DNA of 64,000 nucleotides from an uncultured cyanobacterium (lineage in GTDB: Bacteria > Cyanobacteriota > Cyanobacteriia > PCC-6307 > Cyanobiaceae). The notes beneath the pieces were generated by a model, which was not told the origin of the DNA, did not search any database, and worked only from the letters and a program-made list of their open reading frames with translations. The DNA lies in assembly GCA_903871775.1 (NCBI GenBank), contig CAIQIA010000011.1:62001-126000 (forward strand), written 5' to 3'. Below, piece by piece: positions 38,099 through 52,914 of the stretch (position 1 is its first letter; each line of letters starts with the position of its first letter). The position numbers were made by a program, and so were the translations under genes.

Positions 38099-39151
38099 AT
38101 GGCCATCCAGTCGTCCTCGGATCCGGGTCACCGGCGCCCCGCCGCCGCCGGCGCCGTCAGGCTGGTGGGGGCCGAACCTCTGCCGGCGGAACGGGACGGC
38201 GGCCGCGACGAGGGCCTGCGGCCCCGGCGGCTGGCGGACTACGTGGGCCAGCCGGAACTGAAGCAGGTGCTGGGGCTGGCCCTGGCGGCCTGCCGCCAGC
38301 GGGGCGAGGCCCTGGACCATGTGCTGCTCTACGGCCCCCCCGGCCTGGGCAAGACGACCATGGCCCTGGTGCTGGCCGAGGAGCTGGGGGTGCGCTGCCG
38401 CATCACCAGTGCCCCCGCCCTGGAGCGGCCCCGCGACATCGTCGGCCTGCTGATGGGCCTCGACGCCCGCGACGTGCTGTTCATCGACGAGATCCACCGG
38501 CTCAACCGGGTGGCCGAGGAGCTGCTCTACCCGGCGATGGAGGACGGGCGGCTGGACCTGACCGTCGGCACCGGCAGCACGGCCCGCAGCCGCAGCCTCG
38601 ATCTGCCGCCCTTCACCCTGGTGGGGGCCACCACCCGCGCCGGCTCCCTCAGTTCTCCCCTGCGGGACCGCTTCGGCCTGATCCAGCGGCTGGAGTTCTA
38701 CGCCCAGGATGACCTCGAGGCGATCGTGCAACGCACCGCCGCCCTGCTGACGGTGACGCTGGATGCGGAGGCCGCCGGCGAGGTGGCCCGCCGCTGCCGC
38801 GGCACCCCCCGCATCGCCAATCGCCTGCTGCGGCGCGTGCGCGACTTCGCGGCCGTGCATGGCCATGAACGGGTCGACCGCACCATCGCCACCGCCGCCC
38901 TCGACCTGCACCGCGTCGACGACCGGGGCCTCGATGCCGCCGACCGCCGGCTGCTGCAGCTGCTGATCGACAGCCACGGCGGTGGCCCCGCCGGTCTCGA
39001 TACCCTGGCGGCGGCCCTGGGGGAAGACCCCGACACCCTGGAGAGCGTCGTGGAACCCTTTCTGCTGCAGCTGGGTTTTCTGCAGCGCACCCCCCGGGGC
39101 CGGGTGGCCACCGACGCCGCCCGCCGCCATCTGCAGGCGGAGGCGGCATGA
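38099..39151 (+). CDS. ruvB: Holliday junction branch migration ATPase RuvB
   Basis: AAA+ motor that drives branch migration with RuvA. 350 residues from ATG 38099; the frame is open back to a TTG at 38063. [20 protein letters not shown] is the N-terminal family mark, the Walker A is [15 protein letters not shown] near 82, and Walker B is [20 protein letters not shown] near 132. Sensor 1 is [20 protein letters not shown] near 178 and sensor 2 is [18 protein letters not shown] near 235. The C-terminal winged helix ([20 protein letters not shown]) binds DNA. The stop overlaps the start of the TPR gene (ATGA). It heads a five-gene run reaching thiC. Confidence 0.97.
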   Translation: MAIQSSSDPGHRRPAAAGAVRLVGAEPLPAERDGGRDEGLRPRRLADYVGQPELKQVLGLALAACRQRGEALDHVLLYGPPGLGKTTMALVLAEELGVRCRITSAPALERPRDIVGLLMGLDARDVLFIDEIHRLNRVAEELLYPAMEDGRLDLTVGTGSTARSRSLDLPPFTLVGATTRAGSLSSPLRDRFGLIQRLEFYAQDDLEAIVQRTAALLTVTLDAEAAGEVARRCRGTPRIANRLLRRVRDFAAVHGHERVDRTIATAALDLHRVDDRGLDAADRRLLQLLIDSHGGGPAGLDTLAAALGEDPDTLESVVEPFLLQLGFLQRTPRGRVATDAARRHLQAEAA

Positions 39152-39897
39152 ATGCGCTGCTGGGCCTCGGCCTTGCCCTGCTGCTGACCCTGCCGCTGCC
39201 GCAGGCCTTCCAGCAGGCCCTCGACGCCAGCCAGGCCGGGCGGATGGCCGAGGCCCTGCCCCTCTGGAACGCCGTCATCGCCGACGCCCCCCAGGAGGCG
39301 GCCGCCTGGAGCAACCGGGGCAATGTGCGATTGGCCCTGGGGGACCCGCTGGGGGCCATCGCCGACCAGACCCGCGCCCTGGAACTGGACCCCGACGCCG
39401 GCGATGCCCACCTCAACCGCGGCACCGCCGAGGAGGCCCTGGGCCGCTGGGATGAGGCCAGCGCCGATTACGAGGCCGTGCTGCGGCTGCAGCCCGACGA
39501 TGCCTCTGCCCTCTACAACCTCGGCAATGTGGCTGGCAGCCGCGGCGACTGGCCCCGGGCCCGGGGCCAGTTCCTGGCCGCGGCCGAAGCCCGTCCCGGA
39601 TTCGCGATGGCCCGCTCGTCGGCGGCCCTGGCGGCCCTGCAGCTGCAACAGCGGGACCAGGCTGAACTGGAACTGCGGCGGCTGATCCGCCGTCACCCCC
39701 TGTTCGCCGACGCCCGGGCCGGCCTCACGGCGCTGCTGTGGCAGAAGGGGGCCAGCGGCGAGGCCGAGAGCCACTGGGCCGCCGCCAGCGGCCTCGACAG
39801 CCGCTACCGCGACCTCACCTGGCTGCGGGACGTGCGACGCTGGCCCCCCCGGGCCGTGGAGGCCCTCGGTCAGTTCCTGACCCTCACCCCGGCCTGA
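39148..39897 (+). CDS. TPR-repeat protein, probably exported
   Basis: A 249-residue protein. The first ~20 residues ([20 protein letters not shown]) are hydrophobic and may be a signal peptide or anchor. Then come at least four tetratricopeptide repeats: [60 protein letters not shown] and [20 protein letters not shown]. The last ~60 residues keep the helical-repeat character. TPR proteins are binding scaffolds; in cyanobacteria several assist photosystem or pilus assembly, but nothing here identifies a partner. It overlaps ruvB by four bases and lies 11 bases before the amidohydrolase, so all are co-transcribed. Confidence 0.8.
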   Translation: MNALLGLGLALLLTLPLPQAFQQALDASQAGRMAEALPLWNAVIADAPQEAAAWSNRGNVRLALGDPLGAIADQTRALELDPDAGDAHLNRGTAEEALGRWDEASADYEAVLRLQPDDASALYNLGNVAGSRGDWPRARGQFLAAAEARPGFAMARSSAALAALQLQQRDQAELELRRLIRRHPLFADARAGLTALLWQKGASGEAESHWAAASGLDSRYRDLTWLRDVRRWPPRAVEALGQFLTLTPA

Positions 39898-39908
39898 GGC
39901 CGCCGCCC

Positions 39909-41069
39909 ATGCCCCCCGTCCCTGACCTGGAGGCGCTGCTGGAGCTGCGCCGTCACCTGCACGCCCACCCCGAGCTGAGCGGCGCCGAGCACCGCACGGC
40001 GGCCCTGGTGGCCGGTGAACTGCGGCAGCTGGGCTGGAGGGTGCGCGAGGGGGTGGGACGCACGGGGCTGGTGGCCGAGCTGGGCCGCGACGACGGCCCC
40101 TGCGTGGGCCTGCGGGTCGACATGGATGCCCTGCCGGTGGAAGAACAGACCGGCCTGCCCTACGCCTCCCTCGAACCGGGGCTGATGCATGCCTGCGGCC
40201 ACGACATCCACACCAGCGTCGGGGTGGGGGTGGCCATGGCCCTGGCGGCGGACGCCGATGCACTGCCCGGCCGGGTGCGGCTGCTGTTCCAGCCGGCGGA
40301 GGAGACGGCCGAGGGGGCCCGCTGGATGGTGGAGGCCGGAGCCCTCGAGGGGATCGACGCCCTCTATGGGCTGCACGTGTTTCCCAGCATCGCCGTGGGC
40401 AGCATCGGCCTGCGCCATGGCGCCCTGACCGCAGCGGCGGCCGAACTGGAGGTGGAGGTGCTCGGCGAGGGGGGCCATGGGGCCCGGCCGCACCAGTCGG
40501 TGGATGCGATCTGGATCGCCGCCCGGCTGGTGAGCGGTCTGCAGGAAGCCATCAGCCGCCGGCTGGATGCCCTGCAACCGGTGGTGCTGAGCTTCGGCCG
40601 GATCGAGGGCGGCCGGGCCTTCAACGTGATCGCCGACCGGGTCACCCTGCTGGGCACCCTGCGCTGCCTCGACCACGAGCTCTACCGAGACCTGCCGGCC
40701 TGGGTCGAGACCACCGCCCGCGACATCTGCCGGGCCTACGGCGGCGAGGCACGGGTGCGGTTCCGCTCGATCGCCCCTCCGGTGCGCAACGACGCCGCCC
40801 TCACGGCCCTGCTCGAGGAGGTGGCCGTGGAACAGCTGGGGCGCGACCGGGTGCTGCTGCTCGACCACCCCAGTCTGGGGGCCGAGGATTTTGCCCATTA
40901 CCTCGAGCAGGTGCCGGGCTGCATGCTGCGGCTGGGGGTGGCCGGCCCGGCCGGCTGTGCACCGCTCCACAACGGCGGGTTCGACCCCGACGAAGGCTGC
41001 CTGCCGGTGGCGGTGGGGGTGCTGGCCGGGGTGCTGCGGCGCTGGTTGGGCCAGCGGTGCCGGCCGTGA
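39909..41069 (+). CDS. M20-family metal-dependent amidohydrolase
   Basis: A 386-residue hydrolase from ATG 39909. ELRRHLHAHPELSGAEHRTA opens the family. The metal-site residues are Asp in VGLRVDMDALPVEEQTGLPY (near 70) and Cys/His in MHACGHDIHTSVGVGVAMAL (near 96); Glu-Glu in LLFQPAEETAEGARWMVEAG (near 130) and His in FPSIAVGSIGLRHG / GGHGARPHQSVDA complete the set. A terminal HNGGFDPDEGCLPVAVGVL matches IAA-amino-acid/N-acetyl-amino-acid hydrolases (M20D). It cleaves an N-acyl amino acid, substrate unknown. A GTG just before its stop starts the next gene. Confidence 0.92.
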   Translation: MPPVPDLEALLELRRHLHAHPELSGAEHRTAALVAGELRQLGWRVREGVGRTGLVAELGRDDGPCVGLRVDMDALPVEEQTGLPYASLEPGLMHACGHDIHTSVGVGVAMALAADADALPGRVRLLFQPAEETAEGARWMVEAGALEGIDALYGLHVFPSIAVGSIGLRHGALTAAAAELEVEVLGEGGHGARPHQSVDAIWIAARLVSGLQEAISRRLDALQPVVLSFGRIEGGRAFNVIADRVTLLGTLRCLDHELYRDLPAWVETTARDICRAYGGEARVRFRSIAPPVRNDAALTALLEEVAVEQLGRDRVLLLDHPSLGAEDFAHYLEQVPGCMLRLGVAGPAGCAPLHNGGFDPDEGCLPVAVGVLAGVLRRWLGQRCRP

Positions 41070-41277
41070 ACAGTCGCCTGCTGGTGGCCCTGGCCACCCC
41101 CCTGCTGCTGCTGCTGGCCCTGGGGGGGCTGCTGCAGCGCCAGGGCGTCGAGCGGCTGCAGGCGCTCCCGACGCTGCTGATCGGATCGGGCCTGCTGGTG
41201 GCCTCGGCGGAGGGCTACCGTCGGCGACGGCACCGCCTGTTGCGGGCCCTGCGCGATCCCAGCGAGCTGCCCCCCCC

Positions 41278-41281
<4 letters not shown>
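41066..41281 (+). CDS. Small two-helix membrane protein (possibly DUF3188)
   Basis: A 71-residue protein starting at GTG 41066, which overlaps the upstream stop by four bases (GTGA); GTG 41057 is the alternative. Two hydrophobic helices, LLVALATPLLLLLALGGLLQ and LPTLLIGSGLLVASAE, flank RQGVERLQA and are followed by a basic tail (GYRRRRHRLLRAL). This layout resembles the cyanobacterial DUF3188 family as I remember it. Its function is unknown. The end overlaps the HEAT-repeat gene start by four bases. Confidence 0.7.
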
Positions 41282-43408
<2,127 letters not shown>

Positions 43409-43426
43409 ACCGGAGGCCCCAGCAGA

Positions 43427-43452
43427 AAGGCCCCACCGCTCGGTGGGGCCTG
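43427..43452. terminator. Bidirectional hairpin between thiC and tkt
   Basis: GGCCCCACCG (43429-43438) and CGGTGGGGCC (43441-43450) form a perfect 10-base inverted repeat in the only roomy (81-base) convergent gap of the window. Reading the minus strand, TTTC follows the stem, a weak T-run for tkt. The + side lacks T residues, so termination there may need Rho or be inefficient. Confidence 0.7.
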
Positions 43453-43489
43453 GGGGTCGGGATGGCTCCCGACGGGTCGGTCAGTCGCT

Positions 43490-45499
43490 TCAGCCGGCGA
43501 GCAGGGCGTTGGCCTTGGCCACCACGTTGTCGACGGTGAAGCCGAACTTCTCCATGCAGGTGCCACCGGGGGCCGAGGCACCGAAGCGATCCATCGTCAC
43601 CGTGTCGCCATCGAGGCCCACGAAGCGATGCCAGCCGAAGGACTCGGCGGCTTCGACCAGCAGGCGGCGGCGGACAGCCGAGGGCAGCACCTCCTCCTGG
43701 TAGCTGGCGGCCTGCTCCACGAACAGCTCGACGCAGGGCATGCTCACGACCCGCACCCGGCGGCCGGCAGCGGTCAGCTGACGGGCAGCCTGCACGCAGA
43801 GGTCGAGTTCGGTGCCGGTGCCGATCAGGATCAGCTCAGGGGTACCGTCGCAGTCTTCGAGGATGTAGCCGCCGAAGGCGACCTTGTCGATCGACGAGTT
43901 GGCCTGGTTGGCCATCGCCTGGCGGCTCAGGGCCAGCACCGAGGGACGGTGCCGGTTGTTCACGGCCACCTTGTAGGCACCACTGGTCTCGTTGCCGTCG
44001 CCAGGACGGAACACCAGCATGTTGGGCATGGCCCGCAGCGACGGGATCGTTTCGATCGGCTGGTGGGTGGGGCCGTCTTCGCCGACGCCGATGGAGTCGT
44101 GGGTGAGGACGTAGATGACGCCCAGTTCACTGAGGGCGCTGAGGCGCATGGAACCGCGCATGTAGTCGGCGAAGACCAGGAAGGTGCCGCCGTAGGGCAC
44201 CAGGCCACTGCCGTGGTAGGCGAGGCCGTTGAGGATGGCGGCCATGGCGTGCTCACGCACACCGAAATGCAGGTAGCGGTTGGCTTCGGCCCCCTTCTGG
44301 AAGCCCTTCTCCCCCTTGATGTCGGTCAGGTTGGAGTGGGTCAGGTCGGCGGAACCGCCGATCAGCTCAGGGAGATGCGGCGCGATGGCATTGAGGCAGT
44401 TCTGGGAGTGCTGGCGGGTGGCCAGACCCTTGTCATCGGCGGTGTAGCTGGGCAGATCCCGATCCCAGCCCTCGGGCAGCTCACCCCGCAGCATGCGCTC
44501 GAACAGGGCCGCCTCGCTGGGGAACTGGCTGCGGTACTCGGCCAGGGTGGCCGTCCAGGCAGCCTCGGCGGCGGCACCGCGCTCCAGGGCCTGACGCCAG
44601 TGGTCATAAGCCTCCTGGGGCACCTCGAAGGGGCCGTACTCCCAGCCCAGGGCCTGACGGGTGAGCTGGGCCTCCTCTTCTCCGAGGGGGGCGCCGTGCA
44701 CACCGGCGGTGTTGCTCTTGTTGGGGGAGCCGTAGCCGATGGTGGTGGTGACCTTGATCAGCGACGGGCGATCGGTGACGGCCTTGGCGGCCTCGATGGC
44801 GCGCACGATGGCGCCCACGTCGTTGTTGCCGTCGGCCACGTGCTGCACGTGCCAGCCGTAGGCCTCGTAACGCTTGAGCACGTCTTCGGTGAACGACACG
44901 GAGGTGTCGCCATCGATGGTGATGTGGTTGTCGTCGTACAGGGCGATCAGCTTGCCCAGGCCCAGGTGGCCGGCCAGGGAGCAGGCCTCGGAGGCCACAC
45001 CTTCCTGGTTGCAGCCATCACCCATGATCACGTAGGTGTAATGGTCGACCAGGGTGCAGCCGGGGCGGTTGAACTTGGCCGCCAGGTGGGCCTCGGCGAT
45101 GGCGAGACCGACGGCGTTGGCGATGCCGGCCCCCAGGGGACCGGTGGTGACTTCAACGCCGGCGGTCTCGAAGGTCTCGGGGTGGCCGGGGGTGCGGGAT
45201 CCCCACTGGCGGAACTGCTTGATGTCCTCGATGGTCACCGAGTCGTAACCGGTCAGGTGCAGCAGGGCGTACAGCAGCATGCAGCCATGGCCGGCCGACA
45301 GCACGAAGCGATCGCGGTTGAACCACTTCGGATTGCTGGGGTTGTGCCTGAGCACCTTGTCCCAGAGGGCGTAGGCCATGGGGGCGCAGCCCATGGGCAG
45401 ACCGGGGTGGCCGCTCTTGGACTTGTTGACGGCATCCACGGCCAGGAAGCGGATGCTGTTGACGCAGAGCGTCTCGACGGAGGCGGGGGCGGCGACCAT
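43490..45499 (-). CDS. tktA: Transketolase
   Basis: TPP-dependent enzyme of the Calvin-Benson and pentose-phosphate pathways. 669 residues from ATG 45499. [20 protein letters not shown] is the N-terminal transketolase signature. The TPP/Mg site is [20 protein letters not shown] near 155 with [12 protein letters not shown], and the catalytic Glu/His region is [19 protein letters not shown] near 415. [20 protein letters not shown] near 470 is the second signature. It lies 35 bases downstream of fabF in an acpP-fabF-tkt run. Its cofactor TPP is made by the pathway of convergent thiC. A 639-residue open frame on the opposite strand is antisense. Confidence 0.98.
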   Translation of the reverse strand: MVAAPASVETLCVNSIRFLAVDAVNKSKSGHPGLPMGCAPMAYALWDKVLRHNPSNPKWFNRDRFVLSAGHGCMLLYALLHLTGYDSVTIEDIKQFRQWGSRTPGHPETFETAGVEVTTGPLGAGIANAVGLAIAEAHLAAKFNRPGCTLVDHYTYVIMGDGCNQEGVASEACSLAGHLGLGKLIALYDDNHITIDGDTSVSFTEDVLKRYEAYGWHVQHVADGNNDVGAIVRAIEAAKAVTDRPSLIKVTTTIGYGSPNKSNTAGVHGAPLGEEEAQLTRQALGWEYGPFEVPQEAYDHWRQALERGAAAEAAWTATLAEYRSQFPSEAALFERMLRGELPEGWDRDLPSYTADDKGLATRQHSQNCLNAIAPHLPELIGGSADLTHSNLTDIKGEKGFQKGAEANRYLHFGVREHAMAAILNGLAYHGSGLVPYGGTFLVFADYMRGSMRLSALSELGVIYVLTHDSIGVGEDGPTHQPIETIPSLRAMPNMLVFRPGDGNETSGAYKVAVNNRHRPSVLALSRQAMANQANSSIDKVAFGGYILEDCDGTPELILIGTGTELDLCVQAARQLTAAGRRVRVVSMPCVELFVEQAASYQEEVLPSAVRRRLLVEAAESFGWHRFVGLDGDTVTMDRFGASAPGGTCMEKFGFTVDNVVAKANALLAG

Positions 45500-45534
45500 G
45501 GCAGGAACTGGGCAGGGGGGAGAGGGGAGGGGGG

Positions 45535-46782
45535 TCAGATGAACTGACGGAAGGCCAGGCAGACGTTGTGGCCCCCGAAACCGAAGGAGTTGGAGAGCAC
45601 ACACCCGATTGTCTGCTGTCGGGCCTCATTGGGCACGACATCCAGATCACAGGCCGGGTCCGGCGTGGCGTAGTTGATCGTGGGCGGCACCACGCCGTGG
45701 CGGATGGCCAGCACGGCGGCCACCGCCTCGATGCCACCGCTGCCACCGAGCAGGTGACCGGTCATCGACTTGGTCGAACTCACCGGAATCCGATGGGCCC
45801 GTTCGCCGAGGGCGGTCTTGATGGCCGCCGTCTCGTTGCTGTCGTTGGCCGGGGTGCTGGTGCCGTGGGCATTGATGTAATCCACGTCTTCCGGGGCGAT
45901 CCGGGCATCGCGCAGGGCCAGGCTGATGGCCCTGGCTCCACCCAGGCCCCCCGGTGTCGGGGCCGTGATGTGGTGGGCGTCGCAGGTGGTGCCGTAACCG
46001 ATGATCTCGGCCAGGATCTCGGCTCCACGGGCCAGGGCACTCTCGAGGCTTTCGAGCACGAGAAGGCCGGCACCCTCGCCGATGACGAACCCATCGCGGT
46101 CGGCATCGAAGGGACGGCTGGCTCCGGCCGGGTCGTCGTTGCGGAACGACAGTGCCTTGGCGCTGGCGAATCCGGCGACCCCCATGGGGGTGATGGCCGA
46201 TTCGGCGCCACCGCAGACCATGGCGTCGGCATGGCCGAGCTGAATCAGACGGAAGGCATCACCGATGGCATTGGAGCCCGCCGCGCAGGCGGTGGCCACG
46301 GCGGAACTGGGTCCCTGGGCCCCGAGGGCGATGGCCGCCAGGCCGGTGGCCATGTTGGGGATCATCATCGGCACGGTGAACGGGCTGACCCGTCCGGGAC
46401 CGCGGCTGTGGAGCACCTCGGCCTGGGTCTCCATCGTGAGCAGACCGCCCACGCCGGATCCGATGATCACCCCGACCCGCTCGCGGTTGGCGTCGTCGAT
46501 GACCAGGCCGCTGTGGGCCAGGGCCTCCTTGGCGGCAACGACACCGAACTGGCTGAACCGGTCCCAGCGACGGGCCTCCTTGCCATCCAGGTGCTCGCCG
46601 GGATCGAAGCCCTTGACCTCGGCCGCGAACCGGCAGCTGTGGGCTGAGGCATCGAACAGGGTGATGGGGGCACCACCGCTGACGCCCTGGCAGAGCCCGG
46701 CCCAGTAAGCGGCGACGGTGTTGCCGATGGGGGTGATGGCCCCCAGACCCGTGATCACCACCCGGTGGGATGACTCAACCAT
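45535..46782 (-). CDS. fabF: 3-oxoacyl-ACP synthase II
   Basis: FabF condenses malonyl-ACP with acyl-ACP in fatty acid elongation. 415 residues from ATG 46782. The nucleophile Cys is in [20 protein letters not shown] near 168, the two catalytic His in [17 protein letters not shown] near 306 and [15 protein letters not shown] near 340, and the C-terminal [12 protein letters not shown] Gly-rich loop is present. [20 protein letters not shown] opens the thiolase fold. Co-transcribed with acpP 45 bases upstream, its obligate partner. Confidence 0.98.
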   Translation of the reverse strand: MVESSHRVVITGLGAITPIGNTVAAYWAGLCQGVSGGAPITLFDASAHSCRFAAEVKGFDPGEHLDGKEARRWDRFSQFGVVAAKEALAHSGLVIDDANRERVGVIIGSGVGGLLTMETQAEVLHSRGPGRVSPFTVPMMIPNMATGLAAIALGAQGPSSAVATACAAGSNAIGDAFRLIQLGHADAMVCGGAESAITPMGVAGFASAKALSFRNDDPAGASRPFDADRDGFVIGEGAGLLVLESLESALARGAEILAEIIGYGTTCDAHHITAPTPGGLGGARAISLALRDARIAPEDVDYINAHGTSTPANDSNETAAIKTALGERAHRIPVSSTKSMTGHLLGGSGGIEAVAAVLAIRHGVVPPTINYATPDPACDLDVVPNEARQQTIGCVLSNSFGFGGHNVCLAFRQFI

Positions 46783-46827
46783 TGCAGAACTCGACCGTGA
46801 CGATGGGGCGGCAGGGGTGCAGGGGAC

Positions 46828-47453
<626 letters not shown>

Positions 47454-47488
47454 AAATCCCTGACCACATCGGTATCGTCGTGTCAGGC

Positions 47489-47515
47489 AGCCCGGCTTCC
47501 GCCGGGCTTTTTTTT
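47489..47515 (+). terminator. Rho-independent terminator after psaC
   Basis: AGCCCGGC (47489-47496), loop TTCC, GCCGGGCT (47501-47508), then a run of eight T (47508-47515): a textbook intrinsic terminator 36 bases after the psaC stop. It ends only 16 bases before the glmS start, so it also lies within, or just upstream of, the glmS leader. Confidence 0.93.
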
Positions 47516-47531
47516 CGCTGGATTTCAGGAC

Positions 47532-49421
<1,890 letters not shown>

Positions 49422-49425
49422 GCGG

Positions 49426-50874
49426 TCACGACACGGCGGCGGTCGCCTCGCTGCGGCCGTAGTTGTCCTGGAAGCGGACAATGTCGTCCTCGCCGAGATA
49501 AGGACCGCTCTGCACCTCGATCAGTTCGACCGGAATCTTGCCCGGATTCGACAGGCGGTGACGCGAACCCAGGGGGATGTAGGTGCTCTGGTTCTCCCCC
49601 AGCAGGATGGATTCACCGTCTTTCTCGACGACGGCAGTGCCCCGCACCACCACCCAGTGTTCGGCCCGGTGGTGGTGCATCTGCAGGGACAGGCAGGCAC
49701 CGGGCTTGACCTCGATGCGCTTGACCTGCCAGCGCTCCCCTTCGACCACCCCGTCGTAGTGGCCCCAGGGGCGGTAGATGCGCCGGTGGGCCTCGCCTTC
49801 GGGGGCGCGGTCGCTCTGGAGGCGGTTGACGATGCGCTTCACATCCTGGGCACGGTCACGGTGGGCCACAAGCACCGCGTCATCGGTCTCGACGACCACC
49901 AGGTCCTCGACGCCGAGACCCACCACCAGCCGATGCTCACTGCGGAGGTAGCAGTTGCGGCTGCCCTCGCTGATCACCCGTCCCCGCAGCACGTTGCCGT
50001 CACCGTCCTGATCGGCCGTCTCCCAGAGGGAACCCCAGCTGCCGACATCGCTCCAGCCCGCATGCAGGGGCACGACACTGCCGAGGGCGGTGCGTTCCAT
50101 CACCGCCACATCGATGGACACGCTCGGGCAGCCGGCGAACGACTCGCGCTCGAGGCGCAGAAAATCGAGGTCGGCGGTCTCGTGGCTGAAGGATGCCCGG
50201 CAACCGCTCACCACATCGGGGGCCAGGCGCTCCAGTTCGGCCAGCACCGCACTGGCACGGAACAGGAACATGCCGCTGTTCCAGGTGAAGCGACCCGAGG
50301 CCAGGAAGGACTCGGCCGTGGCCCGGTCGGGCTTCTCGACGAACCGGGCGATGGGCACCACAGCCTCGCCGGCCCCCAGGGCAGCCTCGGCCTCGATGTA
50401 GCCGTATCCCGTCTCGGGGGCGGTGGGCACGATGCCGAAGGTGATCAGCCGACCGGCCTCGGCGGCGGGTCGGGCGGCCTCAACCGCCGTGCGGAAGGCC
50501 ACGGCGTCACGGATGACATGGTCGGCCGCCAGCACCAGGAGCAGGGGGTCGTCGCCGCGGGCGGTGGCCTGCAGGGCCGCGACGGCGATGGCAGGGGCCG
50601 TGTTGCGGCCGATGGGCTCGAGCAGGATGCCGGCGGGATCGACCCCGATCTGGCGCATCTGCTCGGCGACGATGAAGCGATGGTCCTCATTGCAGACCAG
50701 CAGCGGCGGCTGCAGGGCAACGAGACCGTTGAGCCGCTGCTGGGTCTGCTGCAGCAGGGTCTGCTCACCGGCGAGGGCCCAGTACTGCTTGGGGTAGCTG
50801 GCGCGGGAGAGGGGCCAGAGGCGTGTGCCGGTGCCACCGCAGAGGATGACGGGCACCAGAGCGGTCGACGGCAT
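49426..50874 (-). CDS. manC: Mannose-1-phosphate guanylyltransferase / mannose-6-phosphate isomerase
   Basis: Bifunctional type II enzyme producing GDP-mannose for surface glycans. 482 residues from ATG 50874. The nucleotidyltransferase domain has the pyrophosphorylase signature LCGGTGTRLWPLSRASYPKQ (near 8), FVEKPDRATAESFLASGRFT (catalytic Lys, near 175) and WNSGMFLFRASA. The C-terminal cupin isomerase (from ~355) shows RPWGHYDGVVEGERWQVKRI, LSLQMHHHRAEHWVVVRGTA with metal-binding His/Glu, and NQSTYIPLGSRHRLSNPG. The open frame to 50931 adds no conserved residues. It probably supplies the glycosyltransferases at 1-5 kb. Confidence 0.94.
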   Translation of the reverse strand: MPSTALVPVILCGGTGTRLWPLSRASYPKQYWALAGEQTLLQQTQQRLNGLVALQPPLLVCNEDHRFIVAEQMRQIGVDPAGILLEPIGRNTAPAIAVAALQATARGDDPLLLVLAADHVIRDAVAFRTAVEAARPAAEAGRLITFGIVPTAPETGYGYIEAEAALGAGEAVVPIARFVEKPDRATAESFLASGRFTWNSGMFLFRASAVLAELERLAPDVVSGCRASFSHETADLDFLRLERESFAGCPSVSIDVAVMERTALGSVVPLHAGWSDVGSWGSLWETADQDGDGNVLRGRVISEGSRNCYLRSEHRLVVGLGVEDLVVVETDDAVLVAHRDRAQDVKRIVNRLQSDRAPEGEAHRRIYRPWGHYDGVVEGERWQVKRIEVKPGACLSLQMHHHRAEHWVVVRGTAVVEKDGESILLGENQSTYIPLGSRHRLSNPGKIPVELIEVQSGPYLGEDDIVRFQDNYGRSEATAAVS

Positions 50875-51002
50875 GACGGGCTCTGTCGGCGGGAAGTGGG
50901 GTGATGGTACCGGGACGGTCGTGCGGGCCACCGTCGCCAGGGCTGCCTAAGGTGCGGCCAGGGCCATGGATGCGGCACGTGGAACGGGGGGTGAGCGCTC
51001 GC

Positions 51003-52142
51003 ATGGCCGCGACCCTGAACGGCCGCCAGTTGCCGCTGGGCAGCGCCTCCCTGCGCAGCCGCCGCCTGTCGAGCAGGCCCGGTGATCTGCCGGGACCGCT
51101 CTATGTCCATGGGGGCGTGGCCCCCACCACCGTCTCGGCGGTGGTCTTCAGACCCGAGGGCCTGGAGCATCGCCACGACCTCGACCGCACCGCCCTGGAG
51201 CTGCTGCTGCAGGAGAACCTGCCCGTCTGGCTGAGGCTCAAGGGGCTCGGGGACCGGGGGCTGGTGGAGGAGGTGCTCACCCGGGTGGAGGTGCCCGAAC
51301 CGCTGCAGCGGGCCCTGGTCGAGACCCCCCAGCGCTGCCGGGTGGACGCCCTGGGCAGCGCCCTGTTGATCGTGATGCACCGGCTGGCGGGCAGCAGTGC
51401 CAACCGCATGATCAGCGAACAGGTGGGCCTGGTGCTGCTGAACCGTGTGCTGGTGTCGGTCGAGGAGGTGCCCCGGCCCGTGGCCTTCCCGGAGCTGACC
51501 CACTGGCTGGAGCAGCTGCAACCGCCGCCGAGCGCCGCCGACCTCGACGACATCCTGTTCTTTCTGGTCGACGAGGTGCTCGACGAGGTGCTGCCGCTGC
51601 TGGAAGACATGGCGGAACAGCTCGATGAGCTGGAAGACAGCTCCCTGCGCCGACCGAGCCCGAAGGTGCTGCGGCGGGCCTACGAGGTGCGCACGGGCCT
51701 GCGGCAGGTGCGCAGCCTGATCTGGCCCCTGCGCAACCAGCTGTTCGTGCTCATCCGCCAGAGCCAGCGGGTGCTGGACAAGGGCGCCGTGCGCGGGTTC
51801 CGCGAAGTGAACAGCCACGTGGAGGTGCTGTTCGAGACCGCCGAGCTGCTGCGCCACCAATGCGATGGCGTCACCGGCACCTACATGGCCAGCATCAGCA
51901 ACCGGATGAACCAGGTGATGAAGATGCTCACCATCGTTCAGAGCATCTTCGTGCCGCTCACCTTCATCGCCGGGGTCTACGGGATGAACTTCAACCCCGA
52001 GACCTCGCCATGGAACATGCCTGAACTGAACTGGCGCTACGGCTACCTCGGCTGCCTGCTGGTGATGGTGGTGGTGGCCTCGATCCAGATCACCCTGCTG
52101 TGGCGCCGGGGCTGGTTCCAGGACTGGACAGGCACCCGCTAA
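51003..52142 (+). CDS. corA: CorA-family magnesium/cobalt transporter
   Basis: Homopentameric divalent-cation channel. About 379 residues; ATG 51003 has GGGGTGAG about nine bases upstream, while ATG 50970 is the alternative. A cytoplasmic funnel domain ([20 protein letters not shown]...[15 protein letters not shown]) is followed by a long stalk helix with [20 protein letters not shown]. The two C-terminal helices hold [20 protein letters not shown] with the diagnostic GMN (YGMNFNPE) and [20 protein letters not shown]. The basic tail WRRGWFQDW is typical. Second Mg2+ system besides mgtE. The stop overlaps rimM by four bases. Confidence 0.93.
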   Translation: MAATLNGRQLPLGSASLRSRRLSSRPGDLPGPLYVHGGVAPTTVSAVVFRPEGLEHRHDLDRTALELLLQENLPVWLRLKGLGDRGLVEEVLTRVEVPEPLQRALVETPQRCRVDALGSALLIVMHRLAGSSANRMISEQVGLVLLNRVLVSVEEVPRPVAFPELTHWLEQLQPPPSAADLDDILFFLVDEVLDEVLPLLEDMAEQLDELEDSSLRRPSPKVLRRAYEVRTGLRQVRSLIWPLRNQLFVLIRQSQRVLDKGAVRGFREVNSHVEVLFETAELLRHQCDGVTGTYMASISNRMNQVMKMLTIVQSIFVPLTFIAGVYGMNFNPETSPWNMPELNWRYGYLGCLLVMVVVASIQITLLWRRGWFQDWTGTR

Positions 52143-52675
52143 AGATCCAGCAGGCCCGCCGGCGGGGTGAGCAGCAGCCAGCCCGCGGCCAGCTCGATGC
52201 GGGGCACGATCGGTTCGACGAAGGGCACCAGGCAGCGACGGCCATCGGCCACCAGCTCGATCTCGAGCAGGTCGTTGCCGCCGTGGTGCAGATCGCGCAC
52301 GTGGGCGATGGCCGCTCCTTCCGCCTCGAGCCGCACCTCGAGGCCCTGCAGGTCGAGCACATGAAATTCGCCCTCCAGCAGGGGCGGGCGATCATCGGCG
52401 GCCACCAGCAGCTCGTGGCGCACCAGGTCTTCGGCCTGGCTGCGATCGTCGACGCCCTCCAGGCGCAACACGAACAGGTCGCGACCCGGCAGGGGGCGGC
52501 CCTGCAGCAGCTGCACGGGCCGGGGCGTGGCGCCGAGGTCGCCCCGGGGACGCAGCCAGCGGGGGCCGGCCTCGGTCAGCCGGGACGGAAAGTCGGTGGC
52601 GGGCAGCACCCGCAGCTCACCGCGGAGCCCCTGGGCGGCCACCACCTCCCCCACCACCAGAAACGCATCAGCCAT
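52139..52675 (-). CDS. rimM: Ribosome maturation factor RimM
   Basis: RimM assists assembly of the 30S head with uS19. 178 residues from ATG 52675. The N-terminal barrel begins [20 protein letters not shown], includes [20 protein letters not shown], and the C-terminal PRC barrel holds [20 protein letters not shown] and [20 protein letters not shown], closing with [10 protein letters not shown]. It has the usual length. Divergent from ndhS with a 65-base gap; tail-to-tail with corA. Confidence 0.95.
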   Translation of the reverse strand: MADAFLVVGEVVAAQGLRGELRVLPATDFPSRLTEAGPRWLRPRGDLGATPRPVQLLQGRPLPGRDLFVLRLEGVDDRSQAEDLVRHELLVAADDRPPLLEGEFHVLDLQGLEVRLEAEGAAIAHVRDLHHGGNDLLEIELVADGRRCLVPFVEPIVPRIELAAGWLLLTPPAGLLDL

Positions 52676-52740
52676 ACAGAGCAGCAGTGACGGTCGCTAA
52701 CCTCATCAGACCATCCGACCCCAACCGGGGACCGACCGCC

Positions 52741-52914
52741 ATGATCCTGCCTGGCAGCACCGTGCGTGTGGTCGATGCCCGTTCGATCTATAATGGTTAC
52801 CTGGGATTAGTGCAGCGCCTCAGCGGCCGCCGGGCCGCGGTGCTGTTCGAGGGCGGCAACTGGGACAAGCTGGTGACCCTGCCCCTGAGCCAGCTCAGTG
52901 AGGTTCAGGGCTGA
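52741..52914 (+). CDS. ndhS: NAD(P)H dehydrogenase-like complex subunit NdhS
   Basis: A 57-residue subunit of the thylakoid NDH-1 complex that forms part of the ferredoxin docking site for cyclic electron flow and CO2 uptake. MILPGSTVRVVDARSIYNGY, then LGLVQRLSGRRAAVLFEGGN and WDKLVTLPLSQLSEV, is an almost complete match to the SH3-like NdhS pattern. ATG 52741 is chosen because conservation begins there; the frame is open to 52687. The 3' end overlaps rnc by 20 bases. Confidence 0.93.
   Translation: MILPGSTVRVVDARSIYNGYLGLVQRLSGRRAAVLFEGGNWDKLVTLPLSQLSEVQG

Noticed and set aside
43628-45547. 639-residue open frame on the + strand opposite transketolase
   Set aside because: It mirrors tkt codon by codon, is dominated by Gly/Val/Ala/His and shows no family motif. 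Long antisense frames are expected where third positions are G or C.
47516-47531. glmS ribozyme
   Set aside because: Only 16 bases lie between the psaC terminator and the glmS ATG, far too short for the ribozyme, which is in any case typical of Firmicutes.
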